Origin: an uncultured Alphaproteobacteria bacterium
Lineage (GTDB): Bacteria; Pseudomonadota; Alphaproteobacteria; HIMB59; GCA-002718135
Direction of reading: 5' to 3'
Length of the DNA stretch: 56,912 bases
NCBI GenBank assembly: GCA_902615625.1
Contig: CACMPM010000009.1
Coordinates: forward strand, 1-56,912
Below, one piece after another: positions 1-7,802 of this stretch. Position 1 is the first letter of the stretch; every line of letters begins with the position of its first letter. Position numbers and translations under genes: made by a program. A model generated the notes under the pieces. The model was not told the origin of the DNA. It searched no databases and saw nothing but the letters and a program-made list of their open reading frames with translations.

Positions 1-187
1 GAAGTACTGATTCTATCTTATAATTTTTACATTCTTTAATTAATGATTGTATTTTTTTATCACTAACTGTGTTTGGTCCATTCAAATTTTTACTTGCAAA
101 ACCCAATGATTTTATTTTATTTTTATGTGCCACTTCAACAGATTTTACATTTGTTATGCCACAAATCTTTAGAGGTATATTTTTCAT
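1..187 (-). CDS. trpF: phosphoribosylanthranilate isomerase, N-terminal fragment
   Basis: Partial gene running off the left edge; 62 codons are visible, starting from the ATG whose complement is at 185-187. The N-terminus carries the TrpF signature LKICGITN at residues 6-13, followed by a KSLGF segment (about 29-33) where the family has the second beta strand. TrpF isomerises N-(5-phosphoribosyl)anthranilate in tryptophan biosynthesis. It is divergent from the DUF1800 gene, with 52 AT-rich bases between them. The identification rests on the short but diagnostic N-terminal motif; the catalytic Asp lies outside the window. Confidence 0.8.
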   Translation of the reverse strand, partial: MKNIPLKICGITNVKSVEVAHKNKIKSLGFASKNLNGPNTVSDKKIQSLIKECKNYKIESVL

Positions 188-239
188 TAAATTTTATTTT
201 TAAAAATTATAAATATATGTAAACTATTTTTTTTTATAT

Positions 240-1676
240 ATGTCATTAAATTTTTATAGACGAGTAGCTTTTGGCCTGTCGCCAAATGAAAAACCAGATA
301 AAGATCCTCTTAATTGGGCAATAAATCAATTAGATACCATACCTGATCTGTTGTGGCCTGGAACAATCCCAACAGAAAAAGATTTAAGAAAAAAATATGG
401 TGAATGGGTCTACGGAGATAGAGAAGTTTTAAGAAAAAAATTTAAAAATGATAAACATGCCTATAGAAAAGCAAAAGATGAATTAAGAATAAAAACTGGA
501 GAAAGATATTTTGAATTAAATGAACATGCCATTCGTCATTTTCAAACAAAGTATTCCAAACAACCCGTTTTTGAGCGTTTCTGGCTTTTTTGGGGAAATC
601 ATTTTGCAATAAGTGAAAAAGATTTTTTAGCAGAGTTTAGTACTGGACCTTATCAACGTGAAATTATTAGACCTAACATGGTTAAAACTTTTGAAGAGAT
701 GGTTCAGTCAGTTACAACTTCATGGTGTATGATTCACCACCTTGATAATTCAGAATCTTTTGGCCCCAATTCTAAAAAAGGAATGGAATGGGGAGAAACG
801 ATAAACGAAAATCATGCAAGAGAATTATTAGAATTACATACAGTATCTCCAAATGCTGTATACACTCAGGAAGATGTGATTCAGCTAGCCTATATCATGA
901 CAGGTTGGGCTCACAAATGGGATAGAAAAAACTTAGAAACTGGTGATATATGGTTTGATCAAGAAATGCATCAAAAAGGAGATAAAGTAGTTTTAGGAGT
1001 TAAATACAAAAATGATGCAAAAAGAGAACTTGCAAAGGTAATTCATGATTTGGCAACACACCCAATCTGTATCAAATTTGTTTCAACAAAATTATGCAGG
1101 CATTTTATTACAGATGAACCAACAGATGAAATGATAAACCCAGTTATAGCAGCATGGAACAAATCCAATGGCAGCTTAATTGAAATTCACAAAGCAGTTA
1201 TAACGCAAGCTTACAAGTATAATGAGATTACACATAAATTTCATCCACCTGAAATATGGTTAATGCAATTATCAAGAATGTTTGATTTAAATATTCCACT
1301 TTCTTTTGAAAAAATGAATTATACTTTCAAGTCAAAGCCAAATAACAGACAAAGACAATTATCATGGATACTTAGAGAAATAGGGCATTCACCTTATCGT
1401 GCCAAACAACCTAATGGTTGGAGTGATTTGGAGGTAGATTGGGTATCGCCAGAATTATTATTACGCCGCTTTTGGTTTGCTTCAATTGAACTTCCAATGC
1501 TTGTTAAATCTGGAAACAGATCCCATGGTTTTATTTTATCTTGTCTTAAAAATAATTTTGAAGATCATAAAAATATGGCATCTCTTATTGATAATTTTAG
1601 ATTTGGCACATCAGATTATGATTTAGGGCAAAAGTATGGAGTCATTTGTAATTTGCCAGGAGTATTAAAAATATGA
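240..1676 (+). CDS. DUF1800 family protein
   Basis: A 478-residue protein with hallmarks of DUF1800: FERFWLFWGNHF (about 111-122), NENHARELLELHT (189-201) and a YIMTGW segment (218-223). Family function is unknown; members almost always sit directly before a DUF1501 gene, as here, where the two overlap by four bases (ATGA at 1673-1676). No signal peptide is visible, whereas the partner has a Tat-like leader, so export may depend on the partner or the annotated start may be too late. No clear Shine-Dalgarno precedes the ATG at 240. The pair leads directly into nucleoside-salvage genes. Confidence 0.85.
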   Translation: MSLNFYRRVAFGLSPNEKPDKDPLNWAINQLDTIPDLLWPGTIPTEKDLRKKYGEWVYGDREVLRKKFKNDKHAYRKAKDELRIKTGERYFELNEHAIRHFQTKYSKQPVFERFWLFWGNHFAISEKDFLAEFSTGPYQREIIRPNMVKTFEEMVQSVTTSWCMIHHLDNSESFGPNSKKGMEWGETINENHARELLELHTVSPNAVYTQEDVIQLAYIMTGWAHKWDRKNLETGDIWFDQEMHQKGDKVVLGVKYKNDAKRELAKVIHDLATHPICIKFVSTKLCRHFITDEPTDEMINPVIAAWNKSNGSLIEIHKAVITQAYKYNEITHKFHPPEIWLMQLSRMFDLNIPLSFEKMNYTFKSKPNNRQRQLSWILREIGHSPYRAKQPNGWSDLEVDWVSPELLLRRFWFASIELPMLVKSGNRSHGFILSCLKNNFEDHKNMASLIDNFRFGTSDYDLGQKYGVICNLPGVLKI

Positions 1677-2824
1677 ACTGCACAAGAAGAAATTTTTTAA
1701 TTGGAGGATCAACAACATTGTTTCTTTCTGGATATTTTCCAAAAATAAGTTTCGCTGCAATGCAGAAAAAAAATCTAATTATTATATCACTTCGTGGAGG
1801 AATGGATGGTTTAACAGCTGTTCCTGTTATTGGAGATAAACGTCTCAAAAAATTAAGAAAAAAACTCATTTTGGAAGACGTTCTTAATTTGAACAGCGAC
1901 TTCGGCCTTCATCCTAAATTAGAAATTTTTCATAAACTCTGGCAAAAAAATCAAGCGGCATTTGTTCATGCAACAAATATTCCTTACACGGGCAGATCAC
2001 ATTTTGATGGACAAAATTTAATGGAAACTGGAGCACACATTCCATACAAAGAAAAAACGGGATGGCTTGGTAGGGGATTACTAGCTTCAAATATTATAGG
2101 AAAAGGTTTGGCAATATCTTTACCAATGCCACTCTTATTAAGAGGTGTGCCACAGAATAATAACTTCTTCCCATCACCAGATTTTGTTGAAACAAAGTTA
2201 ATAGATCAAATTTATAATGAATTTAAGGGTGAGCATAACGAGCTAATTAAATCTACACTTGATACAATTAGACAAAGACCATTGTCTATGCAAATAGCTA
2301 CTGACTCTGATGATAGAAAAAAACTTGCTCTTGAAGCTGCTAAACAATTAAAAGATCAAAGTGGTCCTCGAGTTGCTGTATTTGATTTAGATGGTTTTGA
2401 TACCCATGCTGCTCAAGGAGGCGTTGATGGAGCGCATGCTGATGAACTAGAAGAAGTAAATAAAATTGTTACTATTTTACATGAAAATCTTGGTCAAGCG
2501 TTTGATAATACTCTTATTCTTACTCTAACTGAATTTGGCCGAACTATAAAACAAAATGGAGGCTATGGAACTGAGCATGGATATGGAAGTGCAATACTAA
2601 TGGCTGGAGGCTTGCTAAAAAAATCTCAAGTTTATACAGATTGGCCTGGACTAAAAAAGAAAGAATTATTTGAGGGAAGAGATCTAAATTCGACTATTGA
2701 CTCAAGGGCTGTTTATAATTCTGCAATGTCTGTTTGTTTTAACCAAGATCCAGAATTTTTACGTAAAGAAGTTTTTTGGGGAGACGAACTTCCTGATTTG
2801 TCTCAAGAATTGTTTAAGATTTAG
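1673..2824 (+). CDS. DUF1501 family protein with Tat-like signal
   Basis: A 383-residue DUF1501 protein, distantly related to sulfatase/alkaline-phosphatase-fold enzymes. Residues 5-29 form a twin-arginine-like leader (RRNFLIGG, hydrophobic stretch, SFAA), suggesting folded export. Family motifs are RGGMDGL (41-47), GFDTHAAQGG (241-250), TEFGRT (286-291) and EHGYG (301-305). The start overlaps the stop of the DUF1800 gene, indicating translational coupling. Substrate and reaction are unknown for the family. The next gene, cdd, begins 26 bases downstream, so cotranscription is likely, though a functional link is only inferred. Confidence 0.85.
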   Translation: MNCTRRNFLIGGSTTLFLSGYFPKISFAAMQKKNLIIISLRGGMDGLTAVPVIGDKRLKKLRKKLILEDVLNLNSDFGLHPKLEIFHKLWQKNQAAFVHATNIPYTGRSHFDGQNLMETGAHIPYKEKTGWLGRGLLASNIIGKGLAISLPMPLLLRGVPQNNNFFPSPDFVETKLIDQIYNEFKGEHNELIKSTLDTIRQRPLSMQIATDSDDRKKLALEAAKQLKDQSGPRVAVFDLDGFDTHAAQGGVDGAHADELEEVNKIVTILHENLGQAFDNTLILTLTEFGRTIKQNGGYGTEHGYGSAILMAGGLLKKSQVYTDWPGLKKKELFEGRDLNSTIDSRAVYNSAMSVCFNQDPEFLRKEVFWGDELPDLSQELFKI

Positions 2825-2850
2825 AAATAAATAATTTTTTTAGTAATTTC

Positions 2851-3267
2851 ATGTTAAACAACAATATGGTTTCAGAAAATTTTGATAGTTTATTCAAGGC
2901 TGCAAAAAAAGTTAGAGAGCAAGCTCATGTGCCTTATTCAAATTTTAAAGTAGGAGCAGCTTTTCTAACAGAAGATAGTAAAATTATTACTGGTTGTAAT
3001 GTTGAAAATGCTGCCTATCCTCAATCCCAGTGTGCCGAAGCAACTGCAATTGGAAATATGATATCTAATGGAAACAAAAAAATTTTAGAAGTTGTGGTTA
3101 TAGGTTCAGGTGAATTATTATGCTCACCCTGTGGTGGTTGTAGACAGAGGTTAAGAGAATTTGCTACTTTAGATACAAAGATTCATATGTGTAATGAAAA
3201 TGGTCATATGAAAACATCTACGCTCGAAGAATTACTTCCAGATTCTTTTGGCCCAGAGAATCTTTAA
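2851..3267 (+). CDS. cdd: cytidine deaminase
   Basis: A 138-residue cytidine/deoxycytidine deaminase of the small tetrameric class, releasing ammonia to give uridine. The zinc site is readable: C61-A-E63, with the Glu as proton shuttle, and PCGGCRQ supplying C94 and C97. This is the three-cysteine form rather than the His-Ala-Glu dimeric form. An alternative start at codon 6 (2866) cannot be excluded because neither ATG has a clear Shine-Dalgarno. The stop overlaps the start of the phosphorylase gene (TAATG at 3265-3269), as expected for a salvage operon. Confidence 0.93.
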   Translation: MLNNNMVSENFDSLFKAAKKVREQAHVPYSNFKVGAAFLTEDSKIITGCNVENAAYPQSQCAEATAIGNMISNGNKKILEVVVIGSGELLCSPCGGCRQRLREFATLDTKIHMCNENGHMKTSTLEELLPDSFGPENL

Positions 3268-4097
3268 TGTTACCCTCGGCAAAAAAATTTTTAGAAATAA
3301 CAAATAATACTTCACCCGATATTGCCGTAATTTTAGGAAGTGGACTAACTAATTTTTTTGAAGAAAAAGATATTCAAGAATCAATCTCATATGAACAGTT
3401 AGCTGATTTTCCACAGCCAACTGTCAAAGGTCACGCAGGTAAATTAGTTTTAGGAAAAATAAATACTTTAAATGTTGTTTGTATGTATGGAAGATCACAT
3501 ATTTATGAAGGGCATAATCCTCAAAGTTTAGCTTCACCCATAAGAGTATTAAAGGACATTGGGTCTAAGTTATTAGTTGTTACAAATGCAGCAGGTAGTT
3601 TAGATGAAGCTATGCCGGCTGGCAGTTTAATGGCAATTAAAGATCATATTAACTGGAGTGGTTTTAATCCACTTATTGGACCTAATGCTGAAGAGTATGG
3701 CCCTCGCTTTCATGATATGAGTGATGGGTATCACAAGTTTTATAGAGATCAGTTAATACAAGTCGCTAAAAAAATAGATCAAAAAATTTATGAAGGTATC
3801 TATTGTATGTACTCAGGACCAAATTTTGAAACACCTGCTGAAATCAATGCCTTAAAAGTAATAGGTGGAAATGCAGTTGGAATGTCTACAGTACCAGAAG
3901 TTTTAGTTGCTAATCATTGCGGACTTCCCGTTATTGGTATCAGCGTAATCACCAACTTAGCTGCTGGTATGAATAAAACAAAATTAAGTCATCAGGAAAC
4001 TTTAGAGAATGCAAGTTTAGCAGAGAACAATGTTTTAAATTTAATTAAACAATTTATACAAGAAGTTCAATTCGATGATACCTCAAGAGATAATTAG
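3267..4097 (+). CDS. punA: purine-nucleoside phosphorylase (trimeric type)
   Basis: A 276-residue nucleoside phosphorylase cleaving purine (deoxy)nucleosides with phosphate into base and (deoxy)ribose-1-phosphate. Motifs of the low-molecular-mass trimeric class are the phosphate loop ILGSGL (22-27), GRSHIYEGH (75-83), TNAAGS (106-111), SGPNFETPAE (183-192, containing E188) and VITN (227-230), the last two contributing the purine-binding Glu and Asn. It is coupled to cdd upstream and overlaps deoA by 23 bases downstream, so the three products probably act in sequence on scavenged DNA/RNA nucleosides. Confidence 0.92.
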   Translation: MLPSAKKFLEITNNTSPDIAVILGSGLTNFFEEKDIQESISYEQLADFPQPTVKGHAGKLVLGKINTLNVVCMYGRSHIYEGHNPQSLASPIRVLKDIGSKLLVVTNAAGSLDEAMPAGSLMAIKDHINWSGFNPLIGPNAEEYGPRFHDMSDGYHKFYRDQLIQVAKKIDQKIYEGIYCMYSGPNFETPAEINALKVIGGNAVGMSTVPEVLVANHCGLPVIGISVITNLAAGMNKTKLSHQETLENASLAENNVLNLIKQFIQEVQFDDTSRDN

Positions 4098-5385
4098 AAA
4101 AAAAAGAGACAACAAAGATCTATCAAAAGAAGATATCAACTTTTTTGTAGACGGTTTAACAAATGGATCTTTTTCAGATGCGCAAATTGCAGCAATGAGC
4201 ATGGCAATATTTTCAAATGGAATGACTCCTGAAGAAACTGTTTGTTTAACTGAAGCGATGACGAACTCAGGCGATACACTAAATTGGTCTGAGATTGTAG
4301 ATTCTGAGTTGGTTTGTGATAAGCACTCAACTGGTGGAGTTGGAGACAAGACGAGCGTTATTTTAGCACCAATACTTGCAGCTTGTGAACTATATGTACC
4401 TATGATTTCAGGTAGAGGTTTGGGTCATACCGGTGGTACTCTAGATAAATTTGATTCAATACCTGGGTACAATACAAAGCCTGATTTAGAAACTTTTAAA
4501 AAAGTTGTAAAAGACGTTGGTTGTGCAATTATTGGTCAAACCTCTAATTTAGCACCAGCTGATAAAAAATTATATTCTATAAGGGATATTGTAGGTACAG
4601 TAGAATCTTTACCTTTAATAACATCATCTATTCTTTCAAAAAAAATTGCAAGCGGTCTTTCATCTTTAGTACTTGATGTAAAAGTTGGTAATGGATCTTT
4701 TAATAGCACTATTGATATAGCAAGAGATTTATCCAACTCCTTAGTAAGAGTCGCTAAAGGAGCAGGTTTACATTGCGAAGCTGTATTAACGGATATGAAT
4801 CAGGTCCTAGGTAAAAGTGCTGGTCATACACTGGAGATATTAGAATGCATAAAATATATTAAAAATGATTTTAAAGATCATCGATTAGAGAAGATCACTA
4901 ATGAATTAATATCTTCGCTATTAGTAAACATTTATAAAATTTCAAAAGAAGAGGCTTATAATAAAATTAATACTGTTATTAATAATGGACTAGCTGCAGA
5001 AAAATTTGAAATGATGGTTGCAGCCTTGGGTGGACCAAAAAATATTTTAACATCTTATGAAAAAGATCTATCCAATACATCTATTCAAAAAGATATATTT
5101 TCTATGGAAGGCGGGTGGATAGAAAATATTCATACCAGAGATTTAGGCCTTATACTTATTGAACTTGGAGGTGGAAGAAAACAGGTTACCGATAAAATAA
5201 ATTATGGAGTTGGATATGATAATGTTCTCAATATAGGCGATGAAGTAAATTCCTCAACTCCTCTGTTAAGTTTATACTCAAGTAAAAATATAGATGATAA
5301 TTTAATAAATAAAATAAAAGGCTGTTTCATTATTTCAGATAAAAAAACTCAAAAACTACCTGAAATATTTGAAACCATAAATTAA
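4075..5385 (+). CDS. deoA: thymidine phosphorylase
   Basis: A 436-residue pyrimidine-nucleoside phosphorylase converting thymidine or deoxyuridine plus phosphate to base and deoxyribose-1-phosphate. The N-terminal PQEIIRKKRD and the glycine-rich phosphate-binding motif KHSTGGVGDK (83-92), followed by SGRGLGHTGGTLDK (112-125), are diagnostic. The start at 4075 lies inside the end of punA and gives the conserved N-terminus. The stop overlaps the next gene's ATG by one base. With cdd, deoxycytidine can be deaminated and then cleaved here. Confidence 0.93.
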   Translation: MIPQEIIRKKRDNKDLSKEDINFFVDGLTNGSFSDAQIAAMSMAIFSNGMTPEETVCLTEAMTNSGDTLNWSEIVDSELVCDKHSTGGVGDKTSVILAPILAACELYVPMISGRGLGHTGGTLDKFDSIPGYNTKPDLETFKKVVKDVGCAIIGQTSNLAPADKKLYSIRDIVGTVESLPLITSSILSKKIASGLSSLVLDVKVGNGSFNSTIDIARDLSNSLVRVAKGAGLHCEAVLTDMNQVLGKSAGHTLEILECIKYIKNDFKDHRLEKITNELISSLLVNIYKISKEEAYNKINTVINNGLAAEKFEMMVAALGGPKNILTSYEKDLSNTSIQKDIFSMEGGWIENIHTRDLGLILIELGGGRKQVTDKINYGVGYDNVLNIGDEVNSSTPLLSLYSSKNIDDNLINKIKGCFIISDKKTQKLPEIFETIN

Positions 5386-6041
5386 TGAGCACTCAAACTG
5401 AAATTAATGAAGCACTTGTGCAATACTTACAAAGCGTAGGTTACCGAGAAGATAAAATAATTACTGAACTAGAAAATGAAACTTTAAAACTTGGTAGTGT
5501 TTCCCAAATGCAGATTGCAAAAGAACAAGGTCAGTTTTTAGAAATGATAACTAAAATTTCTAATGCTAAAAACTGTTTAGAAATTGGAAGGTTTACAGGG
5601 ATGAGCACTTTGTTTTTGGCTAGAGGTATACCTGAATCAGGAAAAATCGTAACTGTTGATAATTCAGATGAATTTTTATCCTTAGCAAAAAAATATTGGG
5701 AATTAGATAAAATTAGCTCAAAAATTGAATCGATTATTGGAGATGGTGTTGAGGTAATGCAAAGCATGATAGACCGTCAACAGAGTTATGACTTAATTTT
5801 TATAGATGCTGATAAAAATAATTATCCAAATTATTATGAATTGTCTCTGAATTTATTAGTCTCTAATGGGATAATAATTATTGATAATATGCTTTGGCAT
5901 GGTGATGTGGCAGATGAAACTAAACAAGACTCTCAAACAAAAACTATCCGTGATTTAAATTTAAAAATACAAAATGATACAAGAGTGGAATTCTCTCTTT
6001 TACCACTCTCTGATGGATTGTCGTTTATAAGAAAAAAATAA
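5385..6041 (+). CDS. class I SAM-dependent O-methyltransferase (COMT-like)
   Basis: A 218-residue methyltransferase resembling the metal-dependent caffeoyl-CoA/catechol O-methyltransferase family. The SAM-binding motif I is LEIGRFTGMST (65-75), acidic motif II VDNSD is at 91-95, and FIDADKNNY (139-147) plus IDNMLWHG (166-173) supply the metal and catalytic region. It is the last gene of the salvage operon, joined to deoA by TAATG. Its substrate is unknown, and nothing in the sequence ties it to nucleosides beyond position. Confidence 0.85.
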   Translation: MSTQTEINEALVQYLQSVGYREDKIITELENETLKLGSVSQMQIAKEQGQFLEMITKISNAKNCLEIGRFTGMSTLFLARGIPESGKIVTVDNSDEFLSLAKKYWELDKISSKIESIIGDGVEVMQSMIDRQQSYDLIFIDADKNNYPNYYELSLNLLVSNGIIIIDNMLWHGDVADETKQDSQTKTIRDLNLKIQNDTRVEFSLLPLSDGLSFIRKK

Positions 6042-6047
6042 CAAAGA

Positions 6048-6078
6048 CTTGAATTAAACACAATCATCCCCACATAAT
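6048..6078 (+). promoter_or_regulatory. RpoH (sigma-32) type heat-shock promoter
   Basis: CTTGAA at 6048-6053 and CCCCACATAAT at 6068-6078 are separated by 14 bases, matching the -35 (CTTGAA) and -10 (CCCCAT-T) elements of sigma-32 promoters. It lies just after the O-methyltransferase stop and upstream of hsp20, so hsp20 should be transcribed independently of the salvage operon on heat stress. Confidence 0.75.
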
Positions 6079-6084
6079 ATTTGT

Positions 6085-6138
6085 CTGTATGCCATTGTGG
6101 GTGCGGGCAAAATAAACTTGCTTAATAAAGGAGTTATT
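6085..6138 (+). promoter_or_regulatory. ROSE-like RNA thermometer in hsp20 leader
   Basis: The leader can fold so that CTTGCTT (6117-6123) pairs with AAAGGAG (6127-6133), hiding the Shine-Dalgarno. Pairs are C6117-G6133, U6118-A6132, U6119-G6131, a bulged G6120, C6121-G6130, U6122-A6129 and U6123-A6128, with loop AAUA. The UUGCU opposite AGGA with a looped G is the signature of ROSE elements controlling small heat-shock genes in alphaproteobacteria. A second weak stem, UGCC (6090-6093) with GGCA (6106-6109), lies upstream. The leader is shorter than classical multi-hairpin ROSE elements. Confidence 0.65.
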
Positions 6139-6576
6139 ATGACTAGAAACCTATCCGTTTGGAACTCTCTAAGACCATTTTCTGTTGGATTTGACTCAAT
6201 TTTTGATGAATTTGATAGAATGTTGGAGTCTACGGAAAGATACAATACAAATTATCCACCCTACAATATTCATAGAGTTGATGAGCATAACTATAAAATT
6301 GAAGTTGCTCTCGCTGGATATAGTAAAGAAGATATTGAGATTGAATTAAAAGAAAACAACCTAACTGTTAGAAATAAACCTAAAGAAAAAGTGGTTAATG
6401 AAAATGGTAATGGTGTAATCCATAAAGGAATCTCAACAAGACAGTTTGAAAGATCGTTCACAATTTCAGAAGATATCAAAGTTAAAGATGCTGAATTGAA
6501 GAATGGACTTTTAGCGATTGATTTGGAGAGAATTATTCCAGAAGAAAAAAAAGCTAGACTTATTTCAATAAAATAG
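6139..6576 (+). CDS. hsp20: small heat-shock protein, Hsp20/IbpA family
   Basis: A 145-residue alpha-crystallin-domain chaperone that holds unfolding proteins in the cytoplasm. Starting at 6139 it opens with VWNSLRPFSVGFDSIFDEFD, the IbpA-type N-terminus, followed by the crystallin domain (about 38-135) with LAGYSKEDIEIELKENNL and a GLLAIDLER strand. The ATG at 6139 is preferred over an in-frame GTG at 6097 because AAAGGAG (6127-6133) sits five bases before it and the upstream codons are leader RNA. It is preceded by a sigma-32 promoter and thermometer and followed by a terminator, so it is monocistronic. Confidence 0.92.
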   Translation: MTRNLSVWNSLRPFSVGFDSIFDEFDRMLESTERYNTNYPPYNIHRVDEHNYKIEVALAGYSKEDIEIELKENNLTVRNKPKEKVVNENGNGVIHKGISTRQFERSFTISEDIKVKDAELKNGLLAIDLERIIPEEKKARLISIK

Positions 6577-6584
6577 TTTTGATA

Positions 6585-6611
6585 GGGGCCCAAAGTGGCC
6601 CCAACATTTTT
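6585..6611 (+). terminator. Rho-independent terminator after hsp20
   Basis: GGGGCC (6585-6590) and GGCCCC (6597-6602) form a GC-only six-base-pair stem around a CAAAGT loop, followed by AACATTTTT. It sits 8 bases after the hsp20 stop. Confidence 0.85.
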
Positions 6612-6620
6612 AACTTTAAA

Positions 6621-6636
6621 TTTAGAATAAATCTAA
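6621..6636 (+). promoter_or_regulatory. possible Irr-like iron control element
   Basis: TTTAGAATAAATCTAA contains TTAGA and TCTAA as an inverted repeat around five bases and resembles the iron control element (TTTAGAA-N3-TTCTAAA) bound by Irr in alphaproteobacteria. It lies between the hsp20 terminator and the iron-transport genes, but about 135 bases before the start codon. In such AT-rich DNA a chance match is quite possible. Confidence 0.25.
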
Positions 6637-6732
6637 TTTTATGAATTTTAACAACACTGATATTAAAAAAAAATTTATATAGATCTACATTCGTATTCTG
6701 ATAATTTTTAATAAGATTCTTAATCATAGAAC

Positions 6733-6755
6733 GTGGAGATATTTATTATCTCCAC
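6733..6755 (+). promoter_or_regulatory. 9-bp perfect inverted repeat in leader of iron-binding-protein gene
   Basis: GTGGAGATA (6733-6741) and TATCTCCAC (6747-6755) are perfectly complementary around a TTTAT loop. The repeat ends six bases before the AAGAAGG Shine-Dalgarno (6762-6768) of the downstream gene. No U-tract follows, so it is not a terminator; it could be an operator or a 5' stabilising stem. Confidence 0.5.
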
Positions 6756-6771
6756 AAAAAAAGAAGGTTAT

Positions 6772-7785
6772 ATGAAAATTATTTTTAGATTACTTTTGAT
6801 ACTAATTGCATCTACCATTTCACTAAACTTGTTTGCCAAAGAGGTTAATGTTTATTCTTACAGGCAGCCGATTTTAATAGATCCTTTCTTTGAGGAATTT
6901 ACAAAATCGACTGGCATAAAGGTAAATGTTTTACATGCAAAAAAAGGATTACTAGAAAGAGTTTTAGCTGAGGGTGAAGATACACCTGCTGACTTGGTAT
7001 TAACAGTCGATATAGCAAGATTAAACCAATTTGTTGAAAAGGATATTTTGCAACCAATTAATTCAGATATTTTGAATATGAATATCCCAAATCATTTAAG
7101 AGATAGTAATAATAAATGGTTTGCACTTTCAAAGAGAGCTAGAATTGTTGCAATCTCAAAAGAACGAGTGTCAAAAAACTCAATTAAAAGAATAGAAGAT
7201 CTATCTGACACAAAATGGAAAGGTAAAATTTGTACAAGACCTGGCAGCCATGACTACAATAGATCACTTTTAGCTTCAATTATTGCTGCAAATGGAGAAG
7301 CTTTTGCTGAAGAATGGGCAGCAGGCATTGTTGCAAATTTAGCACGTAAACCTGAGGGCAATGATAGAGCTCAAGCAAAAGCAATTTATGAGGGTGTCTG
7401 CGATATTGCTGTAATGAATACCTATTATTTTGGAAAAATGAAATTTAATGAAAAGAATTCAGAACAAAAAGAATGGGCTAACTCAATAGAGTTAGTTTTT
7501 ACTAACCAAGAAGACAGAGGTAATCACATAAATGTTGCTGGCGGTGGTGTAATTAAGTACTCTAAAAATAAAGACAACGCGATTGCACTACTTGAATTTT
7601 TGACTCAGCCAAAAGCACAAGTTCTTTACAGTTCTATAAACTATGAATATCCGGTTAATCCAGATATGCAATTAACTGATGAGTTAAAATCATGGGGCGC
7701 GTTTAAAGAAGATAAACTGCCTGTTGAAAAACTTGCAGAACTTGCTCCCGTAGCTCAGAAAATCATTGATAGAGTAGGCTGGTAA
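6772..7785 (+). CDS. futA: ferric iron ABC transporter, periplasmic binding protein
   Basis: A 337-residue binding protein of the FutA/FbpA/AfuA family that captures Fe3+ in the periplasm. It has a signal peptide (about residues 1-22, ending LFAKE), then NVYSYRQ and the typical GEDTPADLVLTVD segment, with Tyr-rich iron-binding motifs later (NTYYFGKM) and GGGVIKYSKN. The ATG at 6772 is chosen because AAGAAGG precedes it and it gives a proper signal peptide; an in-frame GTG at 6733 falls inside the leader hairpin. The permease gene follows 17 bases downstream. Confidence 0.88.
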   Translation: MKIIFRLLLILIASTISLNLFAKEVNVYSYRQPILIDPFFEEFTKSTGIKVNVLHAKKGLLERVLAEGEDTPADLVLTVDIARLNQFVEKDILQPINSDILNMNIPNHLRDSNNKWFALSKRARIVAISKERVSKNSIKRIEDLSDTKWKGKICTRPGSHDYNRSLLASIIAANGEAFAEEWAAGIVANLARKPEGNDRAQAKAIYEGVCDIAVMNTYYFGKMKFNEKNSEQKEWANSIELVFTNQEDRGNHINVAGGGVIKYSKNKDNAIALLEFLTQPKAQVLYSSINYEYPVNPDMQLTDELKSWGAFKEDKLPVEKLAELAPVAQKIIDRVGW

Positions 7786-7802
7786 ATTATAGGTTAACTG
7801 TT

